Part shown: piece after piece, positions 1 to 5,935 of the stretch
Numbering within the stretch: the stretch's first letter is position 1
Layout: every line of letters begins with the position of its first letter
DNA from: Granulosicoccus sp964449565
GTDB lineage: Bacteria; Pseudomonadota; Gammaproteobacteria; Granulosicoccales; Granulosicoccaceae
Assembly: GCA_964449565.1 (NCBI GenBank)
Contig: CAYUZB010000165.1
Span: 1-6,250, forward strand
Reading direction: 5' to 3'
DNA length: 6,250 bases
Program-made: the position numbers and the translations under genes
Notes under the pieces: generated by a model
The model's database searches: none
Told to the model about the DNA's origin: nothing
Seen by the model: the letters and a program-made list of their open reading frames with translations, nothing else

Positions 1-1
1 C

Positions 2-541
2 GATGATGCTCGGGAAAGGGTCAAGACCGACTACGCGGACAAAAACGATTTTCGTGACGACCTCGACAATCAATACCCGGACTACGCAGAAGACGATGAC
101 TATTACGATCCAGTCGATTTGACCGATACCGGACGTGGTTCTCGCTATGCGATTTATGAGAAGAACAACAAGGCCAAAGCGATTCGTATGGGCGTGTCCT
201 GGACCGCACTGTTCTTCACGATACCTTGGCTGTTGTATCGTCGCTTGTTCGGTACCGCTATTGTCTATAGTGTGCTGTGGTTGGTCTTGGTCACAGGTCT
301 CGTTGTGACGGGTTTGTCATGGCTCGATGCTGGTGCCAACGCAAGCAATGCGCAAAGACTCCTGACAATCGGCTTCGGATTACTAAGTGTGATCGGCTTG
401 TTATATATACCTTTCAGATATGGCAATACATGGCGTGCAACGAAACTTGAAAAACGTGGTTACGATCTCGCAGCATGGGTTAGAGCGAAGAGTCCACGAA
501 AAGCGTTAAACGCAGCAAGACGTGCGGCAGCTCTCGCCTGA
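2..541 (+). CDS. DUF2628-like small membrane protein, 5'-truncated
   Basis: The reading frame is open from the left edge to a TGA at 539-541, giving 179 visible residues with the true start outside the window. A TTG at 119 could act as a start, but the frame upstream of it is open and has a strongly biased protein composition, so I treat the gene as partial. Visible residues 1-40 are rich in Asp, Glu and Tyr (for example AEDDDYYDPVD). A patch resembling DUF2628 follows (IRMGVSWTALFFTIPWLLYRR), then two hydrophobic segments at about residues 77-106 and 120-138. The C-terminal tail is basic and alanine-rich (SPRKALNAARRAAALA). The DUF2628 assignment rests on the pattern 'fsW-aFFf-pxWlLYRrlf' that I recall for that family. 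The function is unknown; the protein is probably in the inner membrane with a cytoplasmic acidic head. It converges with the malonyl-CoA decarboxylase gene. Confidence 0.7.
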   Translation, partial: DDARERVKTDYADKNDFRDDLDNQYPDYAEDDDYYDPVDLTDTGRGSRYAIYEKNNKAKAIRMGVSWTALFFTIPWLLYRRLFGTAIVYSVLWLVLVTGLVVTGLSWLDAGANASNAQRLLTIGFGLLSVIGLLYIPFRYGNTWRATKLEKRGYDLAAWVRAKSPRKALNAARRAAALA

Positions 542-738
542 CTTTCAGATAACTCAACGTGTACCGCATTTCCTTCACCGGAAGCGGAAACGGGCCGCAA
601 TAAGTCAGCTTCGACATACAGCTTGGGCACCTTGCGTCGTTACCCCCAATTAAGTCATCGCGCAAGAATGACGTCGTCGTGCTTCGAGGGAACCGGACAT
701 GACAGGCCAGATGAGCATTTCACTGGCAACTTTGGGGT
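542..738. other. Non-coding gap between convergent genes
   Basis: This stretch separates the stop codon of the DUF2628-like gene from the hairpin at 739-761 and the end of the malonyl-CoA decarboxylase gene. I find no convincing gene, RNA or repeat in it. A minus-strand frame at 665-480 with a TTG start contains a CPSC motif, but it overlaps the C-terminal coding end of the upstream gene and has no ribosome binding site that I can see. Confidence 0.5.
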
Positions 739-761
739 AACCGGGGAATGATTCCCCGGTT
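739..761. terminator. Perfect hairpin, candidate bidirectional terminator
   Basis: Arms AACCGGGGAA (739-748) and TTCCCCGGTT (752-761) are exact reverse complements around a three-base loop. The hairpin lies between two convergent genes, where a shared terminator is expected. On the plus strand a run of five T occurs only about ten bases further on (772-776), and there is no T-run on the minus side, so it is not a textbook intrinsic terminator. It could instead be a transcript-stabilising hairpin. Confidence 0.5.
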
Positions 762-800
762 CCAATTCACATTTTTAAGCTGAGCTTGGCGATCGACAAA

Positions 801-2162
801 TCAGGCGCGTTTCCTGGACCGCCTGTCGCGAATCAACAAAGCGCGAACGTCGTCAGATGTGAACACCTCAAGTTCACGCGCATAAATCTCGTGATTTGAA
901 TCCACGCGCCCCAGATCGTACAAATAGCTGACCATCACGCTAGCCGATTGCGACAAGCCCTGTCTGAAGACATCAGCGCCGGGCAACACACTGTCAAGAC
1001 TTGCGCCATTTCTCAAATGGAAACGGGCAACGGGATCCAAAGGTTCGCCACTCGGACGTTTTTCGTTAACGAGATAGTGCGCGACCAGACCCTGCAACTG
1101 TCGTCCTTCCTCTTCGGAGAAATCAGCTTCTTCACTACTCCCAACACGCATTGCAATGCGAAGCGCTTCATGAATCTGCACATCGATCGCCTCCTTCGGT
1201 TCTTCAAGAGAGCCTCGTTCGGCGCCCTTTTCACTCATGGATTTGACCCAGTTCATGAAACCCGGGACCGGTGACAGTGTGCGGAATGTACTCAAGTTGG
1301 GTAATTGTTCACTTAGTTCACGCGCGACTTGCTTGATCAGAAAATCACCGAAGGACACACCAGCCAGACCTTTCTGACAATTGGAAATCGAATAAAACAC
1401 GGCGGTGTCGGTTTCAAACGCGTCAAGTACGGGACGACCGGGAATCAGAACTTCGCGTACCGTGCTTGGGTCGGATTGGGTGAGTGCAACCTCGACAAAC
1501 ATCAAAGGCTCATCGAGCATGCTCGGATGGAAGAAGGCGAAGCAGCGTCTGTCGGACGGTTCCAGCCGGCTACGCAAAGCTGACCAGCTGTTGATCGCAT
1601 GCACTGCTTCGTAAGCGATGATCTTTTCAAGTATGTTGGCAGGCGTGTGCCAATCGATTTCACGCAATACCAGGAAGCCTTGATTGAACCAGGATTTCAG
1701 CAGATGTTGAAAATCAACATCGATGCGGCGTAAATCCGGCACCGCGCGCTGCATGTCGAGTAGATCAGCACGCATTCGCACTAGTTCAGCGGTCGCACCG
1801 GGGACCCGGTTCAAACGACGAAACAACTCCTGACGCTTGGGCTCTACCGCGTTGATCAATTCACTAAGCGTATCGGCGTTGCGATCGCTGGCATAACTCT
1901 CAGCAGAGCGAATCGCCGCATCCGGGTTCAGATCAAGTTCATTGAGCAGATGGGAAAAAAATGTGCGTTTTTCGTCTTGTGACGCCTGCCGGTATCGTTT
2001 CAGCAGTCCACGCGCCAATCGCTGTCCGGTTTGTTCGCCACGCTCTGACAGAAGGGCCTCGCACAATTCCTTGAACGATCCTTCCTCACTGAAATCCGTT
2101 TCCGCATCATGGCGGTTGAATACGGTACTCAGCAAATCAGATAGAAAGCTGTAGCGGCTCAC
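801..2162 (-). CDS. Malonyl-CoA decarboxylase
   Basis: Converts malonyl-CoA to acetyl-CoA and CO2. The 453 residues are close to the usual length of bacterial members and somewhat shorter than the human enzyme. The N-terminal half (about 30-185) is helical, as in the family's helical-bundle domain; the C-terminal half has the GNAT-like catalytic fold. Recognisable blocks are FFHPSMLDEPLMFVEVALT (210-228), VFYSISNCQKGLAGVSFGDF (255-274), LSPVPGF (296-302) and PVARFHLRNGA (377-387). By comparison with human MCD, whose catalytic pair is Ser329 and His423, the matching residues are S297 and H382; both are present. The start is a GTG at 2162-2160, and an in-frame TAA lies five codons upstream, so no longer start is available. 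The Shine-Dalgarno is weak (GAG about 9 bases upstream). It is the third gene of the minus-strand unit, 69 bp after the permease. There is no peroxisomal-type C-terminus. No malonyl-CoA synthetase or malonate carrier gene is in the window. Confidence 0.95.
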   Translation of the reverse strand: MSRYSFLSDLLSTVFNRHDAETDFSEEGSFKELCEALLSERGEQTGQRLARGLLKRYRQASQDEKRTFFSHLLNELDLNPDAAIRSAESYASDRNADTLSELINAVEPKRQELFRRLNRVPGATAELVRMRADLLDMQRAVPDLRRIDVDFQHLLKSWFNQGFLVLREIDWHTPANILEKIIAYEAVHAINSWSALRSRLEPSDRRCFAFFHPSMLDEPLMFVEVALTQSDPSTVREVLIPGRPVLDAFETDTAVFYSISNCQKGLAGVSFGDFLIKQVARELSEQLPNLSTFRTLSPVPGFMNWVKSMSEKGAERGSLEEPKEAIDVQIHEALRIAMRVGSSEEADFSEEEGRQLQGLVAHYLVNEKRPSGEPLDPVARFHLRNGASLDSVLPGADVFRQGLSQSASVMVSYLYDLGRVDSNHEIYARELEVFTSDDVRALLIRDRRSRKRA

Positions 2163-2191
2163 GACACAAGTCTCGGTTTATCGCGTTCAAT

Positions 2192-2210
2192 GGGGCAAAA
2201 TTCGTGCCCC
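2192..2210. repeat. Hairpin between the permease and malonyl-CoA decarboxylase genes
   Basis: GGGGCA (2192-2197) and TGCCCC (2205-2210) form a perfect 6-bp stem around a 7-base loop in the 69-bp gap between the two minus-strand genes. In the transcribed direction it is not followed by a T-run, so it is not a strong terminator. It may be a partial attenuator or an mRNA-processing or stability hairpin that lowers decarboxylase expression relative to the transporter. It ends 18 bases after the permease stop codon in transcript order. Confidence 0.4.
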
Positions 2211-2231
2211 TACAGCCATCCTTTTAGCCAG

Positions 2232-3002
2232 TTAACGCTGATCTTGCCTGGCCAGTCGGTGTTCCATATAGCGAACGGCCGTTGAGACAAGCAAAATCAG
2301 CACAAGGTACTCCAACACCAATACGCTGAATATTTCCAATGCGCGGTACTCCACCGTATTGAGCAAATTGGCGCGCCGTAACAGCTCTTCAACACCAATG
2401 ACAGATGCCAGCGAGGACATTTTCAACATATAAACAAACTGATTGCCCATTGGCGGCAGCATGCGTCTGATAGCCTGTGGCAGGATCACATAGCGCATAC
2501 GATCAAAGTAACCAAGGCCGATCGAATCAGCTGCTTCGAGTTGACCTCGGTCAATTGACTGAATGCCACCGCGAAATATCTCAGCCTCGAAAGCGCTGTC
2601 TAATACTGACAAGGCGATCACAGCTGACCAGAAAGGACTTAAGGTCACCCCAGTCAGAATTGGCAGACCCAAATAGACCCAGAAGATACCCACCAGTAGG
2701 GGAATCGAGCGGAACACCTCGACGTAGACTCGGTTGAACAATCGCGGTAAACGATTCTCGGACAAGCCCGGCAGAGCGACCAGCAATCCCAACACAAACG
2801 AAATACTGATGGCAGTGATCGACAGCAGCAAGGTGTACTTCAGCCCACCCATCAGAAAAATCAGATTGACTCGCCCTGCTTCGGTCTCTGGCGAGACGAC
2901 ATACCACTTCAAGTGTTCGCTGCACGAAGTCAGTAGCGGCAGAATCAGCAGCAGCAACAGCGCATGATGACGTGGACGAAGTGCTTGGAAGAAACCGCTC
3001 AT
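2232..3002 (-). CDS. Amino-acid-type ABC transporter permease (HisM/GlnP family)
   Basis: Inner-membrane subunit of a polar-amino-acid-type ABC importer. The 256 residues hold hydrophobic segments at about 14-27, 52-78, 97-119, 122-140, 187-205 and 223-242. The cytoplasmic coupling loop of this family (EAA motif) is clear: EAADSIGLGYFDRMRY at 156-171, followed by VILPQAIRRMLPP. The GLKYTLLLSI segment (53-62) and FRSIPLLVGIFW (97-108) are also typical. The ATG (3002-3000) overlaps the ATPase stop as TGATG on the minus strand, which implies translational coupling. With no second permease gene nearby, it probably acts as a homodimer. The N-terminus is odd: a basic stretch, a leucine-rich core and LTSC (24-27), which fits a lipobox. 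Substrate cannot be read from the permease. Confidence 0.93.
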   Translation of the reverse strand: MSGFFQALRPRHHALLLLLILPLLTSCSEHLKWYVVSPETEAGRVNLIFLMGGLKYTLLLSITAISISFVLGLLVALPGLSENRLPRLFNRVYVEVFRSIPLLVGIFWVYLGLPILTGVTLSPFWSAVIALSVLDSAFEAEIFRGGIQSIDRGQLEAADSIGLGYFDRMRYVILPQAIRRMLPPMGNQFVYMLKMSSLASVIGVEELLRRANLLNTVEYRALEIFSVLVLEYLVLILLVSTAVRYMEHRLARQDQR

Positions 3003-3730
3003 CAGTGTTGCAATATCTGTTTGAGGAAAAGCTTGCCGCGTTCGGTCTTGGGGCGGGTAAAAAAATCCTCTGGAGTGGATTGCTCGACAATCTGTCCCGC
3101 ATCCATGAACACCATCGTATCGGCGACCCGGCGCGCGAATCCCATCTCGTGAGTGACGACCATCATCGTCATACCCGTGTCTGCGAGATCGACCATAACC
3201 TCCAATACCTCGGCAATCATCTCGGGATCGAGTGCCGAGGTGGGTTCATCAAACAACATCACCTGTGGCTCCATGCACAGGCTTCTGGCAATAGCCACAC
3301 GTTGTTGTTGACCCCCTGACAGCTGACTGGGGTATTTGTCAGCCTGCTCCGGAATATGCACACGCTCCAGGTAATGCTCGGCAAGCTCGCGTGCCTTGGC
3401 TTCAGTCAGGTTTCTCGCTCGTTGCGGACCGAGCATCAGGTTCTCTATTACCGTCAGGTGCGGGAACAGATTGAACTGCTGGAAAACCATGCCGACATTG
3501 GTGCGCACCTGCTTGAGCTGAGATCGGTTTCTGCCGAGGGTGATGCCATTGACGATGACCTCTCCGGCATCGTGCTTTTCCAGTTGATTCACACATCTGA
3601 TCAACGTGGATTTACCCGAGCCTGAAGGACCACAGATAACCATTCGACTGCCTGCAGCGACATCCAGCGATACGTCTTTGAGCGCCTGAAATTTCCCGAA
3701 CCATTTCGAGACACCACGAATTTCTATCAT
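3002..3730 (-). CDS. Amino-acid-type ABC transporter ATP-binding protein (GlnQ/HisP family)
   Basis: Cytoplasmic ATPase that powers the importer. The 242 residues are the normal length for the GlnQ/HisP/AapP family, and every motif is intact: Walker A GPSGSGKST (34-42), Q-loop VFQQFNLFPH (82-91), signature LSGGQQQR (137-144), Walker B VMLFDE (157-162), D-loop SALD (165-168) and the H-loop histidine in THE (H194). The ATG is at 3730-3728, preceded nine bases upstream by GGGA (3743-3740 on the minus strand), a reasonable Shine-Dalgarno that supports this start. It is the first gene of the minus-strand unit and overlaps the permease by one base. Its partner binding protein is the divergent gene starting at 3843. 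Family assignment is firm; substrate specificity is not determined by this subunit. Confidence 0.96.
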   Translation of the reverse strand: MIEIRGVSKWFGKFQALKDVSLDVAAGSRMVICGPSGSGKSTLIRCVNQLEKHDAGEVIVNGITLGRNRSQLKQVRTNVGMVFQQFNLFPHLTVIENLMLGPQRARNLTEAKARELAEHYLERVHIPEQADKYPSQLSGGQQQRVAIARSLCMEPQVMLFDEPTSALDPEMIAEVLEVMVDLADTGMTMMVVTHEMGFARRVADTMVFMDAGQIVEQSTPEDFFTRPKTERGKLFLKQILQH

Positions 3731-3768
3731 CAGGAGCTATCCCACGCCACTGCTCGGGCAATGGAACC

Positions 3769-3774
3769 AGTCTA
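3769..3774 (-). promoter_or_regulatory. Candidate -10 for the ATPase-permease-decarboxylase unit
   Basis: Read on the minus strand, the hexamer is TAGACT, four of six matches to TATAAT, and lies 39 bases upstream of the ATPase start. No -35 match is seen at the usual spacing (GCATAT at 3797-3792), so a promoter here would be weak or need an activator. It is the mirror image of the plus-strand candidate at 3806-3811. Confidence 0.25.
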
Positions 3775-3805
3775 CCGCAGCCCGGCGCTCGATATGCAGC
3801 TTCGG

Positions 3806-3811
3806 TATACT
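3806..3811 (+). promoter_or_regulatory. Candidate -10 for the binding protein-aminotransferase unit
   Basis: TATACT matches TATAAT at five of six positions and lies 31 bases upstream of the binding-protein ATG. The position for a -35 box (3783-3788, CGGCGC) does not match TTGACA and there is no extended -10 TGn. It lies within the right arm of the inverted repeat, so a protein bound there would affect transcription directly. Confidence 0.35.
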
Positions 3812-3842
3812 GGTCAGCCGCGTCAAAGGAATATCTGGACAA

Positions 3843-4649
3843 ATGTTATTGACTATCAAAAAAAGCTTAACGTTCGCCGCTATCGCAATGGCCGCGCTTG
3901 TCTCCATGTCAGGTTTTTCAGCAAACGCCTATGCCGCTGATTCTGTCCTGGATGACATCCTGTCCTCCGGAAAACTCAAATTCGGTACCACCGGTGACTG
4001 GGATCCAATGAGTTTGAAAGATATCGCCACGAACAAGTACAAGGGCTATGACATTGACGTTGCCACCGAGCTCGCCAAAGATCTCGACGTCGAACTCGAG
4101 TTTGTTGCCACTGACTGGAAGACGCTCGTCCAGGGAGTCACCGCGGGCCTTTACCACATGACGGGCAGTGCCTCGGTAAGTCCGGGTCGCGCCAAGGCAG
4201 CCGGCTATACGCAAAGCTACTTCTCACTGGCAACCGTTCCATTGACATTGAAAAAGAATGCTGATCGTTTCAAGGACTGGGAAGACTTCAACAAAGAGGG
4301 TATTTCGGTCGCCGCAACCTTGGGCACAACTCAAGAAACACAGGTCAAGCAATTTTTCCCCAACGCCACACACAAAATTGTCGAGGCTCCAGCACGCGAC
4401 TTTCAGGAAGTACTCGCTGGTCGTGCCGATGGACACATCACATCAAATGTCGAGGCCTACAAGCTGGTGGAAAAATATTCTCAAATGATGGTCGTACCCG
4501 TCAAAGAAGCGCGTGCACGCACACCGATCGCAATGCTCGTACCGCAAGCTGATCAAGTCTGGATCAATTACCTGAATACCTGGATTCAACTCAAGAAAGA
4601 ACGTGGCTTCTTCGACGAACTTGGCAAGAAGTGGCAACTCAGTAACTAA
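3843..4649 (+). CDS. Periplasmic solute-binding protein, family 3 (SBP_bac_3)
   Basis: Ligand-binding subunit of the importer, 268 residues. Residues 1-31 are a classical Sec signal peptide (KK at 6-7, hydrophobic core about 10-24, likely cut after ANAYA); there is no lipobox cysteine, so the mature protein should be free in the periplasm. The family 3 pattern starts at VLDDILSSGKLKFGTTGDWDP (35-55, shown without claiming exact borders). Compared by eye with glutamine- and histidine-binding proteins, W53 and W92 occupy the aromatic clamp positions and R116 (SPGRAKAAGY) the ligand-carboxylate arginine. The expected alpha-ammonium aspartate is replaced by S201 in ADGHITSNVEAY. The fold also resembles the periplasmic dehydratase PheC, but Q164 appears to stand where PheC has its catalytic glutamate. 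AAGGA-like purines (AAAGGA, 3825-3830) lie 12 bases before the ATG. The aminotransferase follows after 24 bp. The exact ligand is unknown. Confidence 0.9.
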   Translation: MLLTIKKSLTFAAIAMAALVSMSGFSANAYAADSVLDDILSSGKLKFGTTGDWDPMSLKDIATNKYKGYDIDVATELAKDLDVELEFVATDWKTLVQGVTAGLYHMTGSASVSPGRAKAAGYTQSYFSLATVPLTLKKNADRFKDWEDFNKEGISVAATLGTTQETQVKQFFPNATHKIVEAPARDFQEVLAGRADGHITSNVEAYKLVEKYSQMMVVPVKEARARTPIAMLVPQADQVWINYLNTWIQLKKERGFFDELGKKWQLSN

Positions 4650-4673
4650 GAAACTATTGGAATAACCAACATT

Positions 4674-5855
4674 ATGTTTGAATCACTACCGGAACCGAAG
4701 GCTGACGCCATCCTTGCGTTGATGATGGCCTTTCGGGCAGATGAGCGCACTGACAAGATTGACTTGGGTGTCGGTATTTACAAGGACGTCAATGGCAAGA
4801 CCCCGGTCATGCAAGCGGTCAAGCAGGCTGAAACCCAACTCCTGAAAAGCCAGGACACCAAGGCCTATGTCAGTCCAACGGGCAGTGCGACATTCTGTGC
4901 CGCCATGATCACACAGGTGTTTGGCGAGACGGCTGATGTGTCGCGCATCCGCGCTGTCCAGTCGGTCGGCGGTAGTGGAGCGTTGCGGGTAATTGCGGAT
5001 CTTCTCAAGGACGCGCGACCCGAAGCGAAGTTATGGCTGTCAGACCCGACATGGCCGAACCATGTGCCATTGATGACCGCGGCGGGACACACACTGGAAC
5101 GTTACCCGTACTATGACGCTGCGCTCGGCAGTGTTGATTTCAAGGGAATGATCGATACGCTAAGTGGTGCCGCATCGGGTGATGTCGTGTTGTTGCACGG
5201 TTGCTGTCACAACCCGACCGGTGCAGATCTGACGATGGATCAGTGGCGTCAGGTGGCAGCTCTTATTATCGAAAAAGAGCTGTTTGCCTTTGTTGATCTT
5301 GCCTATCAGGGTTTTGGTGATGGTTTTGAAGAGGATGCAGCGGCGGTACGCATGCTCGCTGAGACCTTGCCCGAAATGGCCATTGCAGCCAGTTGCTCGA
5401 AAAACCTTGGGCTTTATCGAGAACGTGTCGGCGCTGCCATCGTGGTCGGGCGTAACGAGGACGATGCCATTCGTGCCCACGGTCGATTGACCACTGTCAT
5501 TCGTTCCAACTATTCGATGCCACCGGATCATGGCGCAAACACCACCGAAATGGTGCTCACCGATGCCGCTCTGAACCAGAACTGGCGCGAAGAGCTCGAA
5601 AGCATGCGAGTGCGTATGGTTGGGTTACGGCAAGCCTTTGCTGATGCCATGCGCAAACGCACCAACTCTGACCGCTTTGACTATATCGCCGGACAACGCG
5701 GCATGTTCAGTCGCCTGCCGTTAAACAGCGAACAGATCGCCAGGCTACGTGACGAGTTCGGGATCTATCTGGTCGGGGATGGTCGTATCAATGTCGCCGG
5801 CCTGCCGGACAACGACATCGATTCCCTGGCCGACGCTATCAGTTCAGTGCTCTAG
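4674..5855 (+). CDS. Class I aspartate/aromatic amino acid aminotransferase (AspC/TyrB type)
   Basis: Cytoplasmic PLP enzyme that moves an amino group between an amino acid and 2-oxoglutarate or oxaloacetate. The 393 residues nearly match E. coli AspC (396), from MFESLPEPKADAI to the end. Residues by standard aspartate aminotransferase correspondence: PLP phosphate loop GGSGALR (99-105), W127 (Trp140), N180 in CCHNPTG (Asn194), D208 and Y211 in DLAYQGF (Asp222, Tyr225), Schiff-base K243 in SCSKNLGLY (Lys258), R251 (Arg266), R277 (Arg292, binds the side-chain carboxylate in aspartate aminotransferase) and R371 in GRINVAG (Arg386, binds the alpha-carboxylate). All are present, so it should be active. 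R277 fits dicarboxylic substrates, but TyrB enzymes also have it, so aspartate and aromatic activity cannot be separated. It starts 24 bp after the binding protein with a poor Shine-Dalgarno (GGA 12 bases upstream), and is likely co-transcribed with it. It may transaminate the imported compound, or may simply be the housekeeping enzyme. Confidence 0.93.
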   Translation: MFESLPEPKADAILALMMAFRADERTDKIDLGVGIYKDVNGKTPVMQAVKQAETQLLKSQDTKAYVSPTGSATFCAAMITQVFGETADVSRIRAVQSVGGSGALRVIADLLKDARPEAKLWLSDPTWPNHVPLMTAAGHTLERYPYYDAALGSVDFKGMIDTLSGAASGDVVLLHGCCHNPTGADLTMDQWRQVAALIIEKELFAFVDLAYQGFGDGFEEDAAAVRMLAETLPEMAIAASCSKNLGLYRERVGAAIVVGRNEDDAIRAHGRLTTVIRSNYSMPPDHGANTTEMVLTDAALNQNWREELESMRVRMVGLRQAFADAMRKRTNSDRFDYIAGQRGMFSRLPLNSEQIARLRDEFGIYLVGDGRINVAGLPDNDIDSLADAISSVL

Positions 5856-5861
5856 CTCAAG

Positions 5862-5913
5862 TCTGATTCAGGGCTCTGAATCAGGGCTCTGAATCAGGGC
5901 TCTGAATCAGGGC
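5862..5913. repeat. Tandem repeat, four copies of a 13-bp unit
   Basis: The unit TCTGAATCAGGGC occurs at 5875-5887, 5888-5900 and 5901-5913 without change, and at 5862-5874 with one base altered (A to T at 5867). Each copy contains CTGANTCAG, which is palindromic around its central base. The array begins seven bases after the aminotransferase stop codon and fills most of the gap to the convergent Lin0512-family gene. Identical copies suggest recent slippage expansion. Confidence 0.95.
5863..5884 (+). terminator. Weak hairpin formed by the first two repeat copies
   Basis: CTGATTCAG (5863-5871) can pair fully with CTGAATCAG (5876-5884) around a four-base loop, because the variant base in the first copy makes it the exact reverse complement of the others. 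The same arm could pair with the third or fourth copy instead. There is no T-run, so intrinsic termination is doubtful, but the position just after the aminotransferase gene fits a 3'-end hairpin. Confidence 0.3.
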
Positions 5914-5935
5914 TCCGTCAGCGTCTGCGCCAGCG

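Larger units (their letters stand above)
3766..3814. promoter_or_regulatory. Divergent control region with a symmetric inverted repeat
   Basis: ACCAGTCTACCG (3766-3777) and CGGTATACTGGT (3803-3814) are reverse complements at 11 of 12 positions and are separated by 25 bases. Arm centres are 37 bp apart, about three and a half helical turns. They sit inside the 112-bp gap between the divergent transporter units. Each arm carries an outward-facing -10-like hexamer. Either the arms are half-sites for a regulator, possibly one that loops or binds as a tetramer, or the symmetry reflects paired promoter elements. I cannot name a regulator; no regulator gene is in the window. Confidence 0.45.

Noticed and set aside
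3..122. Short plus-strand frame starting at an ATG at 3
   Set aside because: It is only 39 codons, and the neighbouring frame is the one that continues into the conserved membrane domain.
480..665. Minus-strand reading frame with a CPSC...C motif and TTG start
   Set aside because: It overlaps the end of the DUF2628-like gene, has no visible ribosome binding site, and shows no family resemblance beyond three cysteines.
948..1274. Plus-strand frame of about 108 codons inside the malonyl-CoA decarboxylase gene
   Set aside because: It is antisense to a clearly conserved catalytic region and its translation resembles no known protein; it is a shadow frame.
2581..3102. Minus-strand frame of 173 codons overlapping the permease and ATPase genes
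   Set aside because: It lies in another frame across two well-supported genes and has no recognisable domain.
3843..4649. Periplasmic cyclohexadienyl/arogenate dehydratase (PheC), which would pair well with an aromatic aminotransferase
   Set aside because: The protein shares the fold and N-terminal pattern, but by eye the PheC catalytic glutamate position is a glutamine (Q164) and a full transporter is encoded alongside, so a binding protein is more likely. An alignment to PheC would settle this.
5862..5913. CRISPR array
   Set aside because: The 13-bp units abut directly with no spacers.
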